Position numbers and translations under genes: made by a program
Assembly (NCBI GenBank): GCA_043760535.1
Contig: JAYUOV010000335.1
Location: forward strand, 1-23,076
From: JAZKFT01 sp043760535
GTDB lineage: Bacteria > Bacteroidota > Bacteroidia > Chitinophagales > Chitinophagaceae
DNA length: 23,076 nt
Direction of reading: 5' to 3'
Shown here: piece by piece, positions 6,632 through 14,312 of the stretch
Layout: every line of letters begins with the position of its first letter
Numbering within the stretch: position 1 is the stretch's first letter
Notes under the pieces: model-generated
What the model was told of the DNA's origin: nothing
Databases searched by the model: none
The model's input: the letters and a program-made list of their open reading frames with translations, nothing else

Positions 6632-8779
6632 ATGAGCACCCCTAAAAGATACCTGATAACCAGTGCCCTGCCTTATGCCAACGGGCTTAAACATATTGGT
6701 CACCTTGCCGGAGCTTACCTGCCTGCCGATATTTATGTGCGTTACCTCCGTGCCCAAAAACGGGATGTGGTATGGGTATGTGGCAGCGATGAACACGGTG
6801 CTGCCATTACCATACAGGCCATGAAGGAAGGCACAACCCCGAAAGCCATCGTGGACAAATACCATGAAATTCTAAAGCAGAATTTTGCCGATCTCCATAT
6901 TTCTTTTGATGTGTACCACCGTACCAGCGACCCGCTGCACCACGAAACGGCACAGGAATTTTTTACAGTACTTAACAACAATGGCGACCTGGAAGAGAAG
7001 GAAAGTGAACAGTTTTTTGATGAGGAAGCCCAAACTTTTTTAGCCGACCGCTATATCATCGGCACCTGCCCGGTATGTGCCAATCCAAATGCCTTTGGCG
7101 ACCAATGCGAAAAATGTGGCTCTACGCTAAGCCCGGAGCAGCTCATCAATCCACGCAGTACTTTAAGTGGTCATCAGCCCATAAAAAAAACCACCAAACA
7201 CTGGTACCTGCCACTTAACCGCCATGAGGATTTTTTACGCCAGTGGATACTGGAAGACCATAAAGAAGACTGGAAAACGAATGTACTGGGCCAGTGCAAA
7301 AGCTGGATAGATGCGGGTTTGCAGCCAAGGGCGGTAACAAGAGATTTGGATTGGGGAATCAAGGTTCCGGGTGTAGAGGGTAAGGTTCTCTACGTTTGGT
7401 TTGATGCACCAATCGGATACATCAGTGCCACAAAACAATGGGCAATCGACACCGGCAAAGACTGGCAGCCATATTGGAACGATGCGGAGACCAAACTGGT
7501 ACATTTTGTGGGTAAAGACAATATCGTTTTCCATTGCATCATTTTTCCGGTAATGCTGAAGTTACATGGCAATATTTTGCCGGAAAATGTGCCTGCCAAC
7601 GAATTTATGAACCTGGAAGGCGACAAAATGAGCACCAGCCGTGGGTGGAGCATTGAGATGGAAGACTATATAAACGATTGGGTGAAACCCGAAAACGGCG
7701 GCGGCCAAATGGTGGATGCTTTGCGTTATTACCTTAATGCCATTGCACCAGAAACTAAGGATAGTGAGTTTACTTGGAAAGGTTTTTACGACGCTTACAG
7801 CAGCGAACTGGTAAGCATTTTTGGCAATTTTATTAACCGTACCATGGTGCTGATGCACAAGCTTTGCAATAGCAAAGTGCCGCCACTACATGCCGATGTG
7901 CTGGATAATGATGACAAGGAAATGCTGGCCGCTTTTGGTGCTACAGCCAAAAAAGTGGAGCAATTAATTGAGCAATATAAATTCAGGGATGCACAGTTTG
8001 AAGTGATTGATCTGGCAAGAAAAGGCAACCAGTACATGCAGAAAAAGCAGCCATGGATTGTGGCTAAAACGTTAGAGGAAAATCCTGCCAATCAAAAACT
8101 GATTGACAATTGCCTGCACCTTTGCGTGCAGCTTACGGGTAATCTTGCTATCCTCATTAATCCATTTTTACCCAATACAGCTACTAAAATTTGCTACATG
8201 CTAAAGGTGGTAAATAAAATGCTGGAATGGGGAAATGCCGGTAAGCAAAAACTTGTAAGCGTAGGCTATAACCTAAGAGAACCACAATTATTATTTAGAA
8301 AAATAGAACAGGCCGAAATAGATATTCAGGTAGAAAAATTAAAAGCCAAAAGCGAAAAGATGAAAGATAATAGTACAGAGACAATAGATAAAAATACTAC
8401 AACAAATACAGATAGTGTACCAACAGATACAGAAAAAGTAGTTGTAGTAAAACCGGAAATTGTATTCGACGATTTTGCTAAAATAGATTTGAAAGTAGGC
8501 ACCATAGTAGCTGCCGAAAAAGTAGAAAAGGCAGACAAACTGCTAAAGCTCTCCGTGGACCTCGGTTTTGAAACAAGAACAATTGTAAGCGGAATAGCCC
8601 TGCATTTTAAACCCGAAGAAATTGTAGGCAAGCAGGTAACCGTAGTTACCAATCTTGCTCCCCGCAAAATGCGTGGTATAGAAAGTGCCGGTATGATACT
8701 GATGGCCGAGGACGCTGCCGGCAAACTCCACTTTATTAATCCCGAAGAAACCATCAATGCAGGTGCAGGTGTTTCGTAG
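6632..8779 (+). CDS. metG: Methionyl-tRNA synthetase with C-terminal tRNA-binding domain
   Basis: MetG charges tRNA-Met in the cytoplasm. The 715-residue product has HIGH at 21-24, a zinc knuckle with Cys146/149 and Cys159/162, and the second signature as KMSTS at 332-336. The anticodon-binding helical domain fills about 400-570. A 109-residue OB-fold domain of the Trbp111/EMAPII type starts near 607 (DFAKIDLKVGTIV) and helps hold tRNA and dimerise. Between them, residues about 570-606 form a Lys-, Thr- and Asn-rich linker. Its DNA is AT-rich and shares a near-identical word, AGTACAGAGACAATA, with intergenic repeats near 22128. The downstream membrane-protein gene starts 21 bases after the stop, suggesting one transcript. 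The family call is certain. Confidence 0.98.
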   Translation: MSTPKRYLITSALPYANGLKHIGHLAGAYLPADIYVRYLRAQKRDVVWVCGSDEHGAAITIQAMKEGTTPKAIVDKYHEILKQNFADLHISFDVYHRTSDPLHHETAQEFFTVLNNNGDLEEKESEQFFDEEAQTFLADRYIIGTCPVCANPNAFGDQCEKCGSTLSPEQLINPRSTLSGHQPIKKTTKHWYLPLNRHEDFLRQWILEDHKEDWKTNVLGQCKSWIDAGLQPRAVTRDLDWGIKVPGVEGKVLYVWFDAPIGYISATKQWAIDTGKDWQPYWNDAETKLVHFVGKDNIVFHCIIFPVMLKLHGNILPENVPANEFMNLEGDKMSTSRGWSIEMEDYINDWVKPENGGGQMVDALRYYLNAIAPETKDSEFTWKGFYDAYSSELVSIFGNFINRTMVLMHKLCNSKVPPLHADVLDNDDKEMLAAFGATAKKVEQLIEQYKFRDAQFEVIDLARKGNQYMQKKQPWIVAKTLEENPANQKLIDNCLHLCVQLTGNLAILINPFLPNTATKICYMLKVVNKMLEWGNAGKQKLVSVGYNLREPQLLFRKIEQAEIDIQVEKLKAKSEKMKDNSTETIDKNTTTNTDSVPTDTEKVVVVKPEIVFDDFAKIDLKVGTIVAAEKVEKADKLLKLSVDLGFETRTIVSGIALHFKPEEIVGKQVTVVTNLAPRKMRGIESAGMILMAEDAAGKLHFINPEETINAGAGVS

Positions 8780-8800
8780 CATTCTTATCTTCATCCTGAA

Positions 8801-10297
8801 ATGAAATTCATTTTACATATCATGCAGCACCGGCCTAAGGCGGTGCTGTTTTTTTTATTTTTTATTACGGTTTTGATCCGCATTCCGCAGCTTACAAGGC
8901 CGCTTAGCAAGCACCACGAATTAAATACTGCAGCCGTACTTACCTGCCTGCAGGTATGGAACGAAAAAGGGATTACTTTTTCTAACGGCGCACCGGTTCA
9001 CCTGTTTCCCGGCGACTATAATATTTTTACCCGGCCCAATAATCCTTATCCTAACTTGTTTAAAAGCGGCACCTATTTATCGGTTGGGCCGCTATCTTAT
9101 ATATTGCCATGGGCAGTGTTTAAAATACTTCATATTCCGCCTACAGAAACAAGCCTCCGCATATTCATGTTGCTGCTGCAATTACTTTCAGTTTACCTGT
9201 TTTTTACGATGGCACAAATGGTATTTAAATCCACCAAATGGCGTAATGCCACGGATAGTAAAGCCATCTCTTTCGATGCCTTGTATTACCATTTTCTGGC
9301 CACTGTTTTTTTTCTTTTTTCACCAGCCATTATGTGGTTTATGGGCAATGCCTATTGCCACGAAATAATGGTACTGCCCTTATACCTTGCTGCATTAATA
9401 ACAGGGTTTAAAATAATACAAAACGGATATGTATGGCATCTTAAAAACTACTTGCTATATGGCGCCATTGTAGCCGCCGCAGTATATACGGATTGGTTGG
9501 GTTGTGTTATTGCATTGGTGTTTTTTTTACAAGCTATTTCTGTAAAACAATTTAAAAACAGGGTTCCCTTTTTATTGGCAAATGCAGTAGCAGTAAGCAT
9601 TCCGTTGGCACTGATTGTTTGGCAATACAGTTCGGTTATTGGCTTTACGGAGTATAAAGCTTTCTTTTTTGAGCAACTATTTCACCGCCGTTCACCCGAT
9701 GGAGGCCTTACTTATTCCTTCTTCGATTTTATAAAACATTTCGTTACCGGCTATGGTCTTTTTTTTATAGCGGCCATTGCAGCACTTGCTTATAGCAAAG
9801 CACAATGGCGAAGGTTTTTAATGATTATTTTATTAATCCCATCCTTTCATTACTTGCTGTTTAGGGGCTTTAGTAATGAGCATGATTACGCTGTACTTAA
9901 ATGGGCGCCGATACTCATTATATGGGCTGTTATTTGCTTGCCACAACTTAAAAAAACAGCACAATATTTTGCCATTGTTATTATGATTGCTTTTGGTGTG
10001 CTGATGTACGAATATGTAAATCCACCGGGCCACGAAAGCTTCAACGGAGAACGATATGTATGGATGAAAGAAATGGGCCAACGAATGGCAGCCGAAGCCC
10101 AGCCTGATGAATATATTTTCATCAATACCCCGAGTTATTATTACCAAGTGGGCTGGTACGCTAAACGCAATTACTTAAATGTAAAAAATGAAACTGAATC
10201 AAGGCTTTGGCTCAGTTACCAACCCGGCAGCAAGGGCATTTATTATGAACTGGGTGATAACCGGTCGGTTGTACGAACCGTTCATTTAAGTAGATGA
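8801..10297 (+). CDS. Polytopic membrane protein, GT-C (GT39/ArnT-like) glycosyltransferase candidate
   Basis: This is a 498-residue protein with about ten predicted membrane helices: one at 15-30, then clusters at roughly 84-110, 117-143, 165-184, 192-210, 217-245, 254-275, 310-330 and 335-400. A C-terminal soluble tail of about 90 residues follows. The first outside loop (residues 31-100, with RPLSKHHELNTA) is where GT-C lipid-linked-sugar transferases carry an acidic catalytic residue; Glu40 is the candidate. The overall plan recalls the ArnT/PMT class, but I see no decisive motif. It begins 21 bases after metG and shares its direction, so the two are probably cotranscribed. Its sugar donor and acceptor are unknown. 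It ends at a convergent border with the desaturase gene. Confidence 0.7.
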   Translation: MKFILHIMQHRPKAVLFFLFFITVLIRIPQLTRPLSKHHELNTAAVLTCLQVWNEKGITFSNGAPVHLFPGDYNIFTRPNNPYPNLFKSGTYLSVGPLSYILPWAVFKILHIPPTETSLRIFMLLLQLLSVYLFFTMAQMVFKSTKWRNATDSKAISFDALYYHFLATVFFLFSPAIMWFMGNAYCHEIMVLPLYLAALITGFKIIQNGYVWHLKNYLLYGAIVAAAVYTDWLGCVIALVFFLQAISVKQFKNRVPFLLANAVAVSIPLALIVWQYSSVIGFTEYKAFFFEQLFHRRSPDGGLTYSFFDFIKHFVTGYGLFFIAAIAALAYSKAQWRRFLMIILLIPSFHYLLFRGFSNEHDYAVLKWAPILIIWAVICLPQLKKTAQYFAIVIMIAFGVLMYEYVNPPGHESFNGERYVWMKEMGQRMAAEAQPDEYIFINTPSYYYQVGWYAKRNYLNVKNETESRLWLSYQPGSKGIYYELGDNRSVVRTVHLSR

Positions 10298-10453
10298 TTA
10301 TAACGTAGTTTCCTTTCTGGAAAAGTCAACTTGATTTAGTATCAGAAATCCTTTCTCCTCGCAGTTTAGATTGCGTAGTTTTTCTTTTATTAACCCAGCG
10401 AAAGCCATACCCTGATAGAGCCACATTGGCGAACGTTGTAAATCCCGTAGCAT
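10298..10453 (-). CDS. Possible 51-residue protein, unrecognised
   Basis: A minus-strand frame from ATG at 10453 to TAA at 10298 encodes MLRDLQRSPMWLYQGMAFAG followed by 31 residues rich in Lys, Glu and Asn. The frame stays open upstream for a further dozen codons to a TAG. Composition looks plausible for a protein, but there is no known family, and its start sits in a CCCG/CGGG hairpin. It begins right after the stop of the convergent membrane-protein gene. It could equally be a fragment of an older gene or repeat-derived sequence. Confidence 0.25.
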   Translation of the reverse strand: MLRDLQRSPMWLYQGMAFAGLIKEKLRNLNCEEKGFLILNQVDFSRKETTL

Positions 10454-10460
10454 TTCGGGA
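10445..10460. repeat. CCCG/CGGG hairpin in the intergenic stretch
   Basis: TCCCG (10444-10448) and CGGGA (10456-10460) form a short GC stem around AGCATTT. A separate CTATCGGG followed by TTTTTT lies at 10481-10496. Such CCCGATAG/CTATCGGG-type elements recur between Bacteroidetes genes. The rest of 10298-10619 holds only the possible 51-aa frame and the terminator at 10564-10605. Confidence 0.35.
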
Positions 10461-10563
10461 CTCCGTTCAACTGTGTGCTCCTATCGGGCTTTTTTAGACT
10501 GCGAATTATAAAAAGTTCTGAGTTTAGTGGGTGAGGAGTTCTAAGTATAAAAAGGGCTAAACA

Positions 10564-10605
10564 AAAAAACGGCTGCATCAACCTCAATTGATACAGCCGT
10601 TTTTT
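10564..10605. terminator. Bidirectional terminator between convergent genes
   Basis: AAAAAACGGCTG (10564-10575) pairs with CAGCCGTTTTTT (10594-10605). After one mismatch the stem continues with ATCAA/TTGAT, giving 17 pairs around a 6-base loop. It sits 15 bases past the desaturase stop and serves both that gene and the plus-strand metG operon. The A/T ends suit both directions. Confidence 0.85.
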
Positions 10606-10619
10606 AAATTCATTGAATC

Positions 10620-11612
10620 CTACACGCCCAACATCTCCGCCTCTTCTAACTTCTCAATTTTATTTCTTTGCTTCCTCGCAATCCTGTTATAAAGACTCAA
10701 TTTAGGGTCAAAAAGAAAACGAAAGAAAAGCTTTGTCCACGATTTGTGGTAGAGCAGGTGGTCGTAATGTTCCGGCGCTTTTTGTTTAAGCTTGGGCAGG
10801 TTATTCCATGGCACACTGGGAAAATCGTGGTGCTCATTATGGTAGCCAATGTTAAATGCAATGGTATTTAAAGGGCCATAGTAACTGTATGTTTCCTGGT
10901 GTTCGCTCAACACTAAATAATGTTCCTGTATCCACCTTGCACCCAATGGATGCAGGCCTACAGAAAACAAAAAACTGGCCAGCAGAAACACAAAAGCTTT
11001 TGGGCCGAGTAAAAACCAAATAACCACATTAAAAGCTATCTGCACTACCCAATTAGCCGCCATCCAAAAATCAAATTTCTTTAAATCTTTCAGCCGCATG
11101 GTATGTGTTATCTGAAAGAATGGAAACAAAGCCATCCAGAACATTTTACCTATGGTAGAATTATTAATCAGCTTCGCCTCCCAAAAATCGGGTAGGTCGC
11201 CATCGTAATCATGCACACTTTGGTGCGTATGGTGGCGGTTGTGGTAGTGCTGAAACGATATGGCACTCGGAAAAATATGTGGCATATTAGCCAATATAGC
11301 CGACCAGTAGTTGAGTGCTTTACCTTTAAATACAAGTTGGTGTCCACATTCGTGTATCATTACCCAAAGGGCATGGCTGGGAAAGGCGCCGCCCACATAA
11401 GCCAATACCAGAATGAGCCACCATGGCGAATCGCGGAGTAAATAAGCACCCAAAACCAACGATACCACACATGCAATAATAATCAGCAGCGATATTGGAT
11501 TTTTACCAATCAATTGTTTTACTTCTGGATGATCTTTTATAATCTGCCGAACCCTTACATGATGCGGATTAGGTGCCTCTGTCCAGCGGAATTCATTTTT
11601 TTCTACAGCCAT
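10620..11612 (-). CDS. Fatty acid desaturase of the sphingolipid delta-4 (DEGS1) type
   Basis: This is a 330-residue membrane di-iron desaturase. The three histidine boxes are HECGH at 87-91, HNRHH at 124-128 and HNEHH at 258-262. The last sits in YSYYGPLN...GYHNEHHDFP, which closely matches animal DEGS1, the dihydroceramide delta-4 desaturase. The N-terminus (FRWTEAPNPHHVRVRQIIKD) also fits the short Lipid_DES domain that precedes the catalytic domain in DEGS proteins. The length matches the eukaryotic enzyme (about 323 residues). Membrane helices lie around 40-60, 64-82, 185-201 and 205-222. Bacteroidetes make dihydroceramides, so a sphingolipid substrate is plausible but not shown. Other DEGS-like enzymes hydroxylate C4, so the product could be a phytoceramide. 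No other sphingolipid gene is nearby. Confidence 0.85.
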   Translation of the reverse strand: MAVEKNEFRWTEAPNPHHVRVRQIIKDHPEVKQLIGKNPISLLIIIACVVSLVLGAYLLRDSPWWLILVLAYVGGAFPSHALWVMIHECGHQLVFKGKALNYWSAILANMPHIFPSAISFQHYHNRHHTHQSVHDYDGDLPDFWEAKLINNSTIGKMFWMALFPFFQITHTMRLKDLKKFDFWMAANWVVQIAFNVVIWFLLGPKAFVFLLASFLFSVGLHPLGARWIQEHYLVLSEHQETYSYYGPLNTIAFNIGYHNEHHDFPSVPWNNLPKLKQKAPEHYDHLLYHKSWTKLFFRFLFDPKLSLYNRIARKQRNKIEKLEEAEMLGV

Positions 11613-11867
11613 AACGCAATTTTTGAATTGGTAAATCTATGCCTTAAACGCAAAAACTACTATTTGGTTCATGAATTTGTGCTTTTGACCCTACAGTTTC
11701 ACCATTCCTTCAAACTTAGCACTACTAACTTCTTTATCTGCAAGTAAATTATAGAGGTCAAAGTTGACTCATCGAAATAACTATTGCATACATGAGCATG
11801 GATGAAAAGCAAACCTGCCCGTTTTTTATAAGGCCACATGCTTTATTAGCAAATAAGTGCTTTGCTT

Positions 11868-12299
11868 TTAAAAAGGCAGCGATTCTGTAGGGTCTATTAT
11901 GGGCGGTATATCGCTGGCAATAAAGCCTTCAGTACCGTCGGTAGGTAAAGGTTGGTGGCCGCCACCGCTTCGCTTATCTAACATTATCAAGTTATCACCT
12001 ACTATTTCGGTAGCAAATCTTTTCACGCCGTCTTTATCTTCCCAACTGCGAGTTTTAAGGCTGCCCTCTATATAAACAAGGCTGCCTTTGTGTAAATATT
12101 TTTGTGCCAGTTCGGCTAGGCCACGCCAAAGTACTACTGTATGCCATTCGGATTGGCTGTTAAGTTTGCCGGTTCGGTCTTTAAAAGTTTCTGTAGTAGC
12201 TAGTGGAAATTTGGCTACGCCAATATTGCCTTCCAGATACTGCACATCGGGATCTTTGCCTAGGTTTCCAATTAACATAACTCTGTTTACGCCTCTCAT
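11868..12299 (-). CDS. ssb: Single-stranded DNA-binding protein
   Basis: SSB coats single-stranded DNA during replication and repair. The 143-residue protein has the OB fold at about 1-108: RGVNRVMLIGNLGKDPDVQY at the start, FPLATTE and SEWHTVVLWRGLAELAQKYL in the middle, and GSLVYIEGSLKTRSW for the tetramer strand. A short linker follows. The C-terminal tip, DPTESLPF, is the partner-binding tail, with the usual Pro-Phe end but fewer acidic residues than the E. coli DDDIPF tail. The start is ATG at 12299. A promoter with both boxes is visible upstream, in the gap shared with the divergent murI. There is no clear terminator. Confidence 0.95.
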   Translation of the reverse strand: MRGVNRVMLIGNLGKDPDVQYLEGNIGVAKFPLATTETFKDRTGKLNSQSEWHTVVLWRGLAELAQKYLHKGSLVYIEGSLKTRSWEDKDGVKRFATEIVGDNLIMLDKRSGGGHQPLPTDGTEGFIASDIPPIIDPTESLPF

Positions 12300-12341
12300 A
12301 GTGTATAGTATTGATTTTTTTCTGTTACATATTTCCTGTTC

Positions 12342-12371
12342 TAAAATTAGCTTTTTTTACAAAAAATCAAA
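12342..12371 (-). promoter_or_regulatory. Candidate ssb promoter
   Basis: On the minus strand TTTG (12368-12371) is followed after 18 bases by TAATTTTA (12342-12349). This fits the Bacteroidetes -33/-7 pattern TTTG-N(17-23)-TAnnTTTG with one mismatch. It lies 43 bases upstream of the ssb ATG. Confidence 0.45.
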
Positions 12372-12455
12372 GGTTGTGAATCATTTTTTTGTTCAAAAGA
12401 ATCATTTTGTATTAAAACAGTAAAACAGAAAGATTAAAAATTTACTTTTTGATTC

Positions 12456-12463
12456 TAATTTTG
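12456..12463 (+). promoter_or_regulatory. Candidate -7 box for murI
   Basis: TAATTTTG matches TAnnTTTG exactly and lies 69 bases upstream of the GTG start of murI. No well-placed -33 TTTG is visible. Confidence 0.35.
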
Positions 12464-12531
12464 GCAAGCAATTTATTTCTGTAAGTTTGTTTAGTAAGCG
12501 GCTATTCTAAGTAGGCAGCTGCAAAAAAAAA

Positions 12532-13359
12532 GTGATAAAATCATCCCCCATCGGCATATTCGACAGTGGCTACGGCGGCCTAACCGTTTTTAAAGAAATA
12601 GCAGCGCAGCTGCCACAATACGATTATATATACCTTGGCGATAATGCCCGTGCACCTTATGGCACCCGAAGTTTCGAAACCGTTTACCAATACACTTGGC
12701 AATGTGTTCAATGGTTTTTTACACAAGGCTGCCCATTGGTTATTCTGGCTTGTAATACTGCCTCCGCCAAAGCGCTACGTACCATTCAGCAGCAGAATTT
12801 GCCAAACATTAACGACCCAACCAAAAGGGTTTTGGGTGTTATCCGGCCTACGGCCGAAGTAATTGGCCAATATTCAAAATCTAAGAAAGTAGGTATTCTT
12901 GCTACCAGTGGAACTGTGCAGTCCGAATCGTATCCGATAGAAATAGCTAAATTTTACCCGGGAATAGAAGTGCATCAGCAAGCCTGCCCTATGTGGGTGC
13001 CGCTGATAGAAAACAACGAACATAACAGCATTGGGGCTACTTATTTTATAAAACAAAACATGGAGCAATTGTTAGCCCAGTCGGCTTGTATAGATACCGT
13101 TTTGCTAGCTTGTACCCATTATCCTTTATTAAAAAATATTATTGCTGCTATGCTACCAGTTGGCACTACTTTATTGTCGCAGGGAGAAATGATAGCCAAT
13201 AGCCTTGTAGATTACTTAGGCAGGCACCCCGAAATGGAAAGCCGCATTAGCCAAAGTGGTTCTATGAAATTTTATACAACCGACGACCCCGTTGATTTTG
13301 ATAACCATGCACCCAATTTTTTTGGACAAAAAATAAAATCGGTGCAGTTATACCTATAA
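12532..13359 (+). CDS. murI: Glutamate racemase
   Basis: MurI converts L-glutamate to D-glutamate for peptidoglycan. The 275-residue product has all catalytic markers: FDSGYGGLTV at 10-19 with Asp11, the substrate loop GDNARAPYG at 36-44, catalytic Cys74 in LACNTASA and Cys194 in LACTHYPLL. The start is GTG at 12532, chosen because IGIFDSG follows seven residues later and no in-frame ATG is available before it. The gene diverges from ssb; rpmH follows 162 bases downstream in the same direction but has its own candidate -7 box and terminator. Length is normal for the family. There is no obvious terminator after it. Confidence 0.95.
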   Translation: MIKSSPIGIFDSGYGGLTVFKEIAAQLPQYDYIYLGDNARAPYGTRSFETVYQYTWQCVQWFFTQGCPLVILACNTASAKALRTIQQQNLPNINDPTKRVLGVIRPTAEVIGQYSKSKKVGILATSGTVQSESYPIEIAKFYPGIEVHQQACPMWVPLIENNEHNSIGATYFIKQNMEQLLAQSACIDTVLLACTHYPLLKNIIAAMLPVGTTLLSQGEMIANSLVDYLGRHPEMESRISQSGSMKFYTTDDPVDFDNHAPNFFGQKIKSVQLYL

Positions 13360-13428
13360 TAGATTACGAAACCCAGTAAAGTACCAAACATTTTTATAAA
13401 TCAGTGGTATTTTGTAACTGTTTACCCT

Positions 13429-13436
13429 TACTTTTG
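13429..13436 (+). promoter_or_regulatory. Candidate -7 box for rpmH
   Basis: TACTTTTG matches the TAnnTTTG consensus exactly, 85 bases upstream of the rpmH ATG. A TTTG at 13411-13414 is the only -33 candidate, and its 14-base spacer is shorter than usual. Confidence 0.4.
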
Positions 13437-13521
13437 CCGTCCTTTCACCAAAACGTAAGAAGGCAAATGGTAGCCTCCTTGTTTTGAAACAATATTTTTA
13501 GGGTTAGTAAAACAAATTATT

Positions 13522-13677
13522 ATGAAACGTACATTCCAACCGCATAACCGTCGCCGCAAATCTGTTCACGGGTTCCGCAGGCGTATGCTAACCGCTAATG
13601 GCCGCAAAGTTTTGGCCAGCCGCCGTGCAAAGGGTCGTCATAAATTGACTGTAAGCGACGAAAGCAAATTAAAATAG
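13522..13677 (+). CDS. rpmH: 50S ribosomal protein L34
   Basis: The 51-residue product begins MKRTFQPHNRRRKSVHGFRR and continues RMLTANGRKVLASRRAKGRH, the hallmark L34 sequence, which is very basic and almost entirely conserved. L34 is a structural protein of the large ribosomal subunit. The C-terminal extension (KLTVSDESKLK) is slightly longer than the E. coli form of 46 residues. It has its own upstream -7 box and a strong terminator 34 bases downstream, so it looks like a single-gene unit. The usual partners rnpA and dnaA are not next to it here. It is too short for many ORF screens but the call is certain. Confidence 0.97.
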   Translation: MKRTFQPHNRRRKSVHGFRRRMLTANGRKVLASRRAKGRHKLTVSDESKLK

Positions 13678-13711
13678 CAATTGCCATACAAAGGCACATC
13701 AATCTTTATAT

Positions 13712-13740
13712 GCCCCGAATTTTATTCGGGGCTTTTTATT
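13712..13740 (+). terminator. rpmH terminator
   Basis: GCCCCGAAT (13712-13720) pairs perfectly with ATTCGGGGC (13724-13732) over a TTT loop, then TTTTTATT follows. It is a textbook intrinsic terminator. Confidence 0.92.
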
Positions 13741-13814
13741 GTACATCATCCCTATAAGTGCAATGTAAATCCTTTCCGAATGTGGGTATAAAGTCTGTAT
13801 TATTCTTTAAAAAA

Positions 13815-14246
13815 TTAAGCTTTTGCATTAGAAGAAAATAAAGCCTTCACCATTTGTTTTAAAAAAACAAATGGTAAAAAACACCCCACCCCATCTGCCA
13901 GAATATCGAACACATCAAAATTTCTGTTTGGTATCCAGTATTTCTGAACAAATTCCATGGCTACACCATAGGCAAGCCCCACCAATGCTATACCCAACAA
14001 TCTATTTTTCTTTTTTTCAAAAGAAAATTCAGCCCTTGTAATTGCCCAGAAAAACAAAAAAACCAATACTGAAAATAGCCCAACATGCACCACTTTATCA
14101 AAATGTATATTATCTAGCCACGATTGTTTGGGAAATGCAGCTGCAGGTAAGGTTAGTAGCACCAACGTAATTATAAACCAGCAAATGGCAACAAAACTTT
14201 TCATGCATCGAATATAATTTCGATTTGTACGATTTAAAGCCTGCAT
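13815..14246 (-). CDS. VanZ-family membrane protein
   Basis: This is a 143-residue protein with four predicted membrane helices (about 15-36, 52-70, 82-98, 116-136). The VanZ pattern is visible: helix 1, then DNIHFDKVVHVGLFSVLVFLF with the Asp-Lys-x-x-H, then AMEFVQKYWIPNRNFDVFDILADGVGC, which holds the conserved Glu, Arg and Asp residues. VanZ confers low-level teicoplanin resistance in some bacteria, but most VanZ-like proteins have no known function. ATG at codon 15 (MKSFVAIC) would place the start directly before helix 1 and may be the true one. It lies after a terminator, so it is probably transcribed separately from the upstream module. Confidence 0.85.
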   Translation of the reverse strand: MQALNRTNRNYIRCMKSFVAICWFIITLVLLTLPAAAFPKQSWLDNIHFDKVVHVGLFSVLVFLFFWAITRAEFSFEKKKNRLLGIALVGLAYGVAMEFVQKYWIPNRNFDVFDILADGVGCFLPFVFLKQMVKALFSSNAKA

Positions 14247-14258
14247 TTAAAAAATAAC

Positions 14259-14289
14259 AAGGCCACAAAGAGATTTCCTTTGTGGCCTT
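14259..14289 (-). terminator. Terminator after the beta-barrel gene
   Basis: AAGGCCACAAAG (14259-14270) pairs perfectly with CTTTGTGGCCTT (14278-14289) around 7 bases. On the minus strand GTTATTTTTTAA follows, giving the U-run. It ends the sigma/anti-sigma/barrel module and sits just before the VanZ-like gene. Confidence 0.85.
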
Positions 14290-14312
14290 GATTTGTTTTT
14301 TTAGCAAAACAA

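Noticed and set aside
8326..8757. 143-residue minus-strand frame opposite metG
   Set aside because: It lies wholly within the MetG linker and tRNA-binding domain and is a shadow.
10390..10587. 65-residue minus-strand frame beginning MRLMQPFFCLALFI
   Set aside because: Its first codons run through the terminator stem and it has no coherent domain. The alternative frame ending at 10298 is a better candidate, though also weak.
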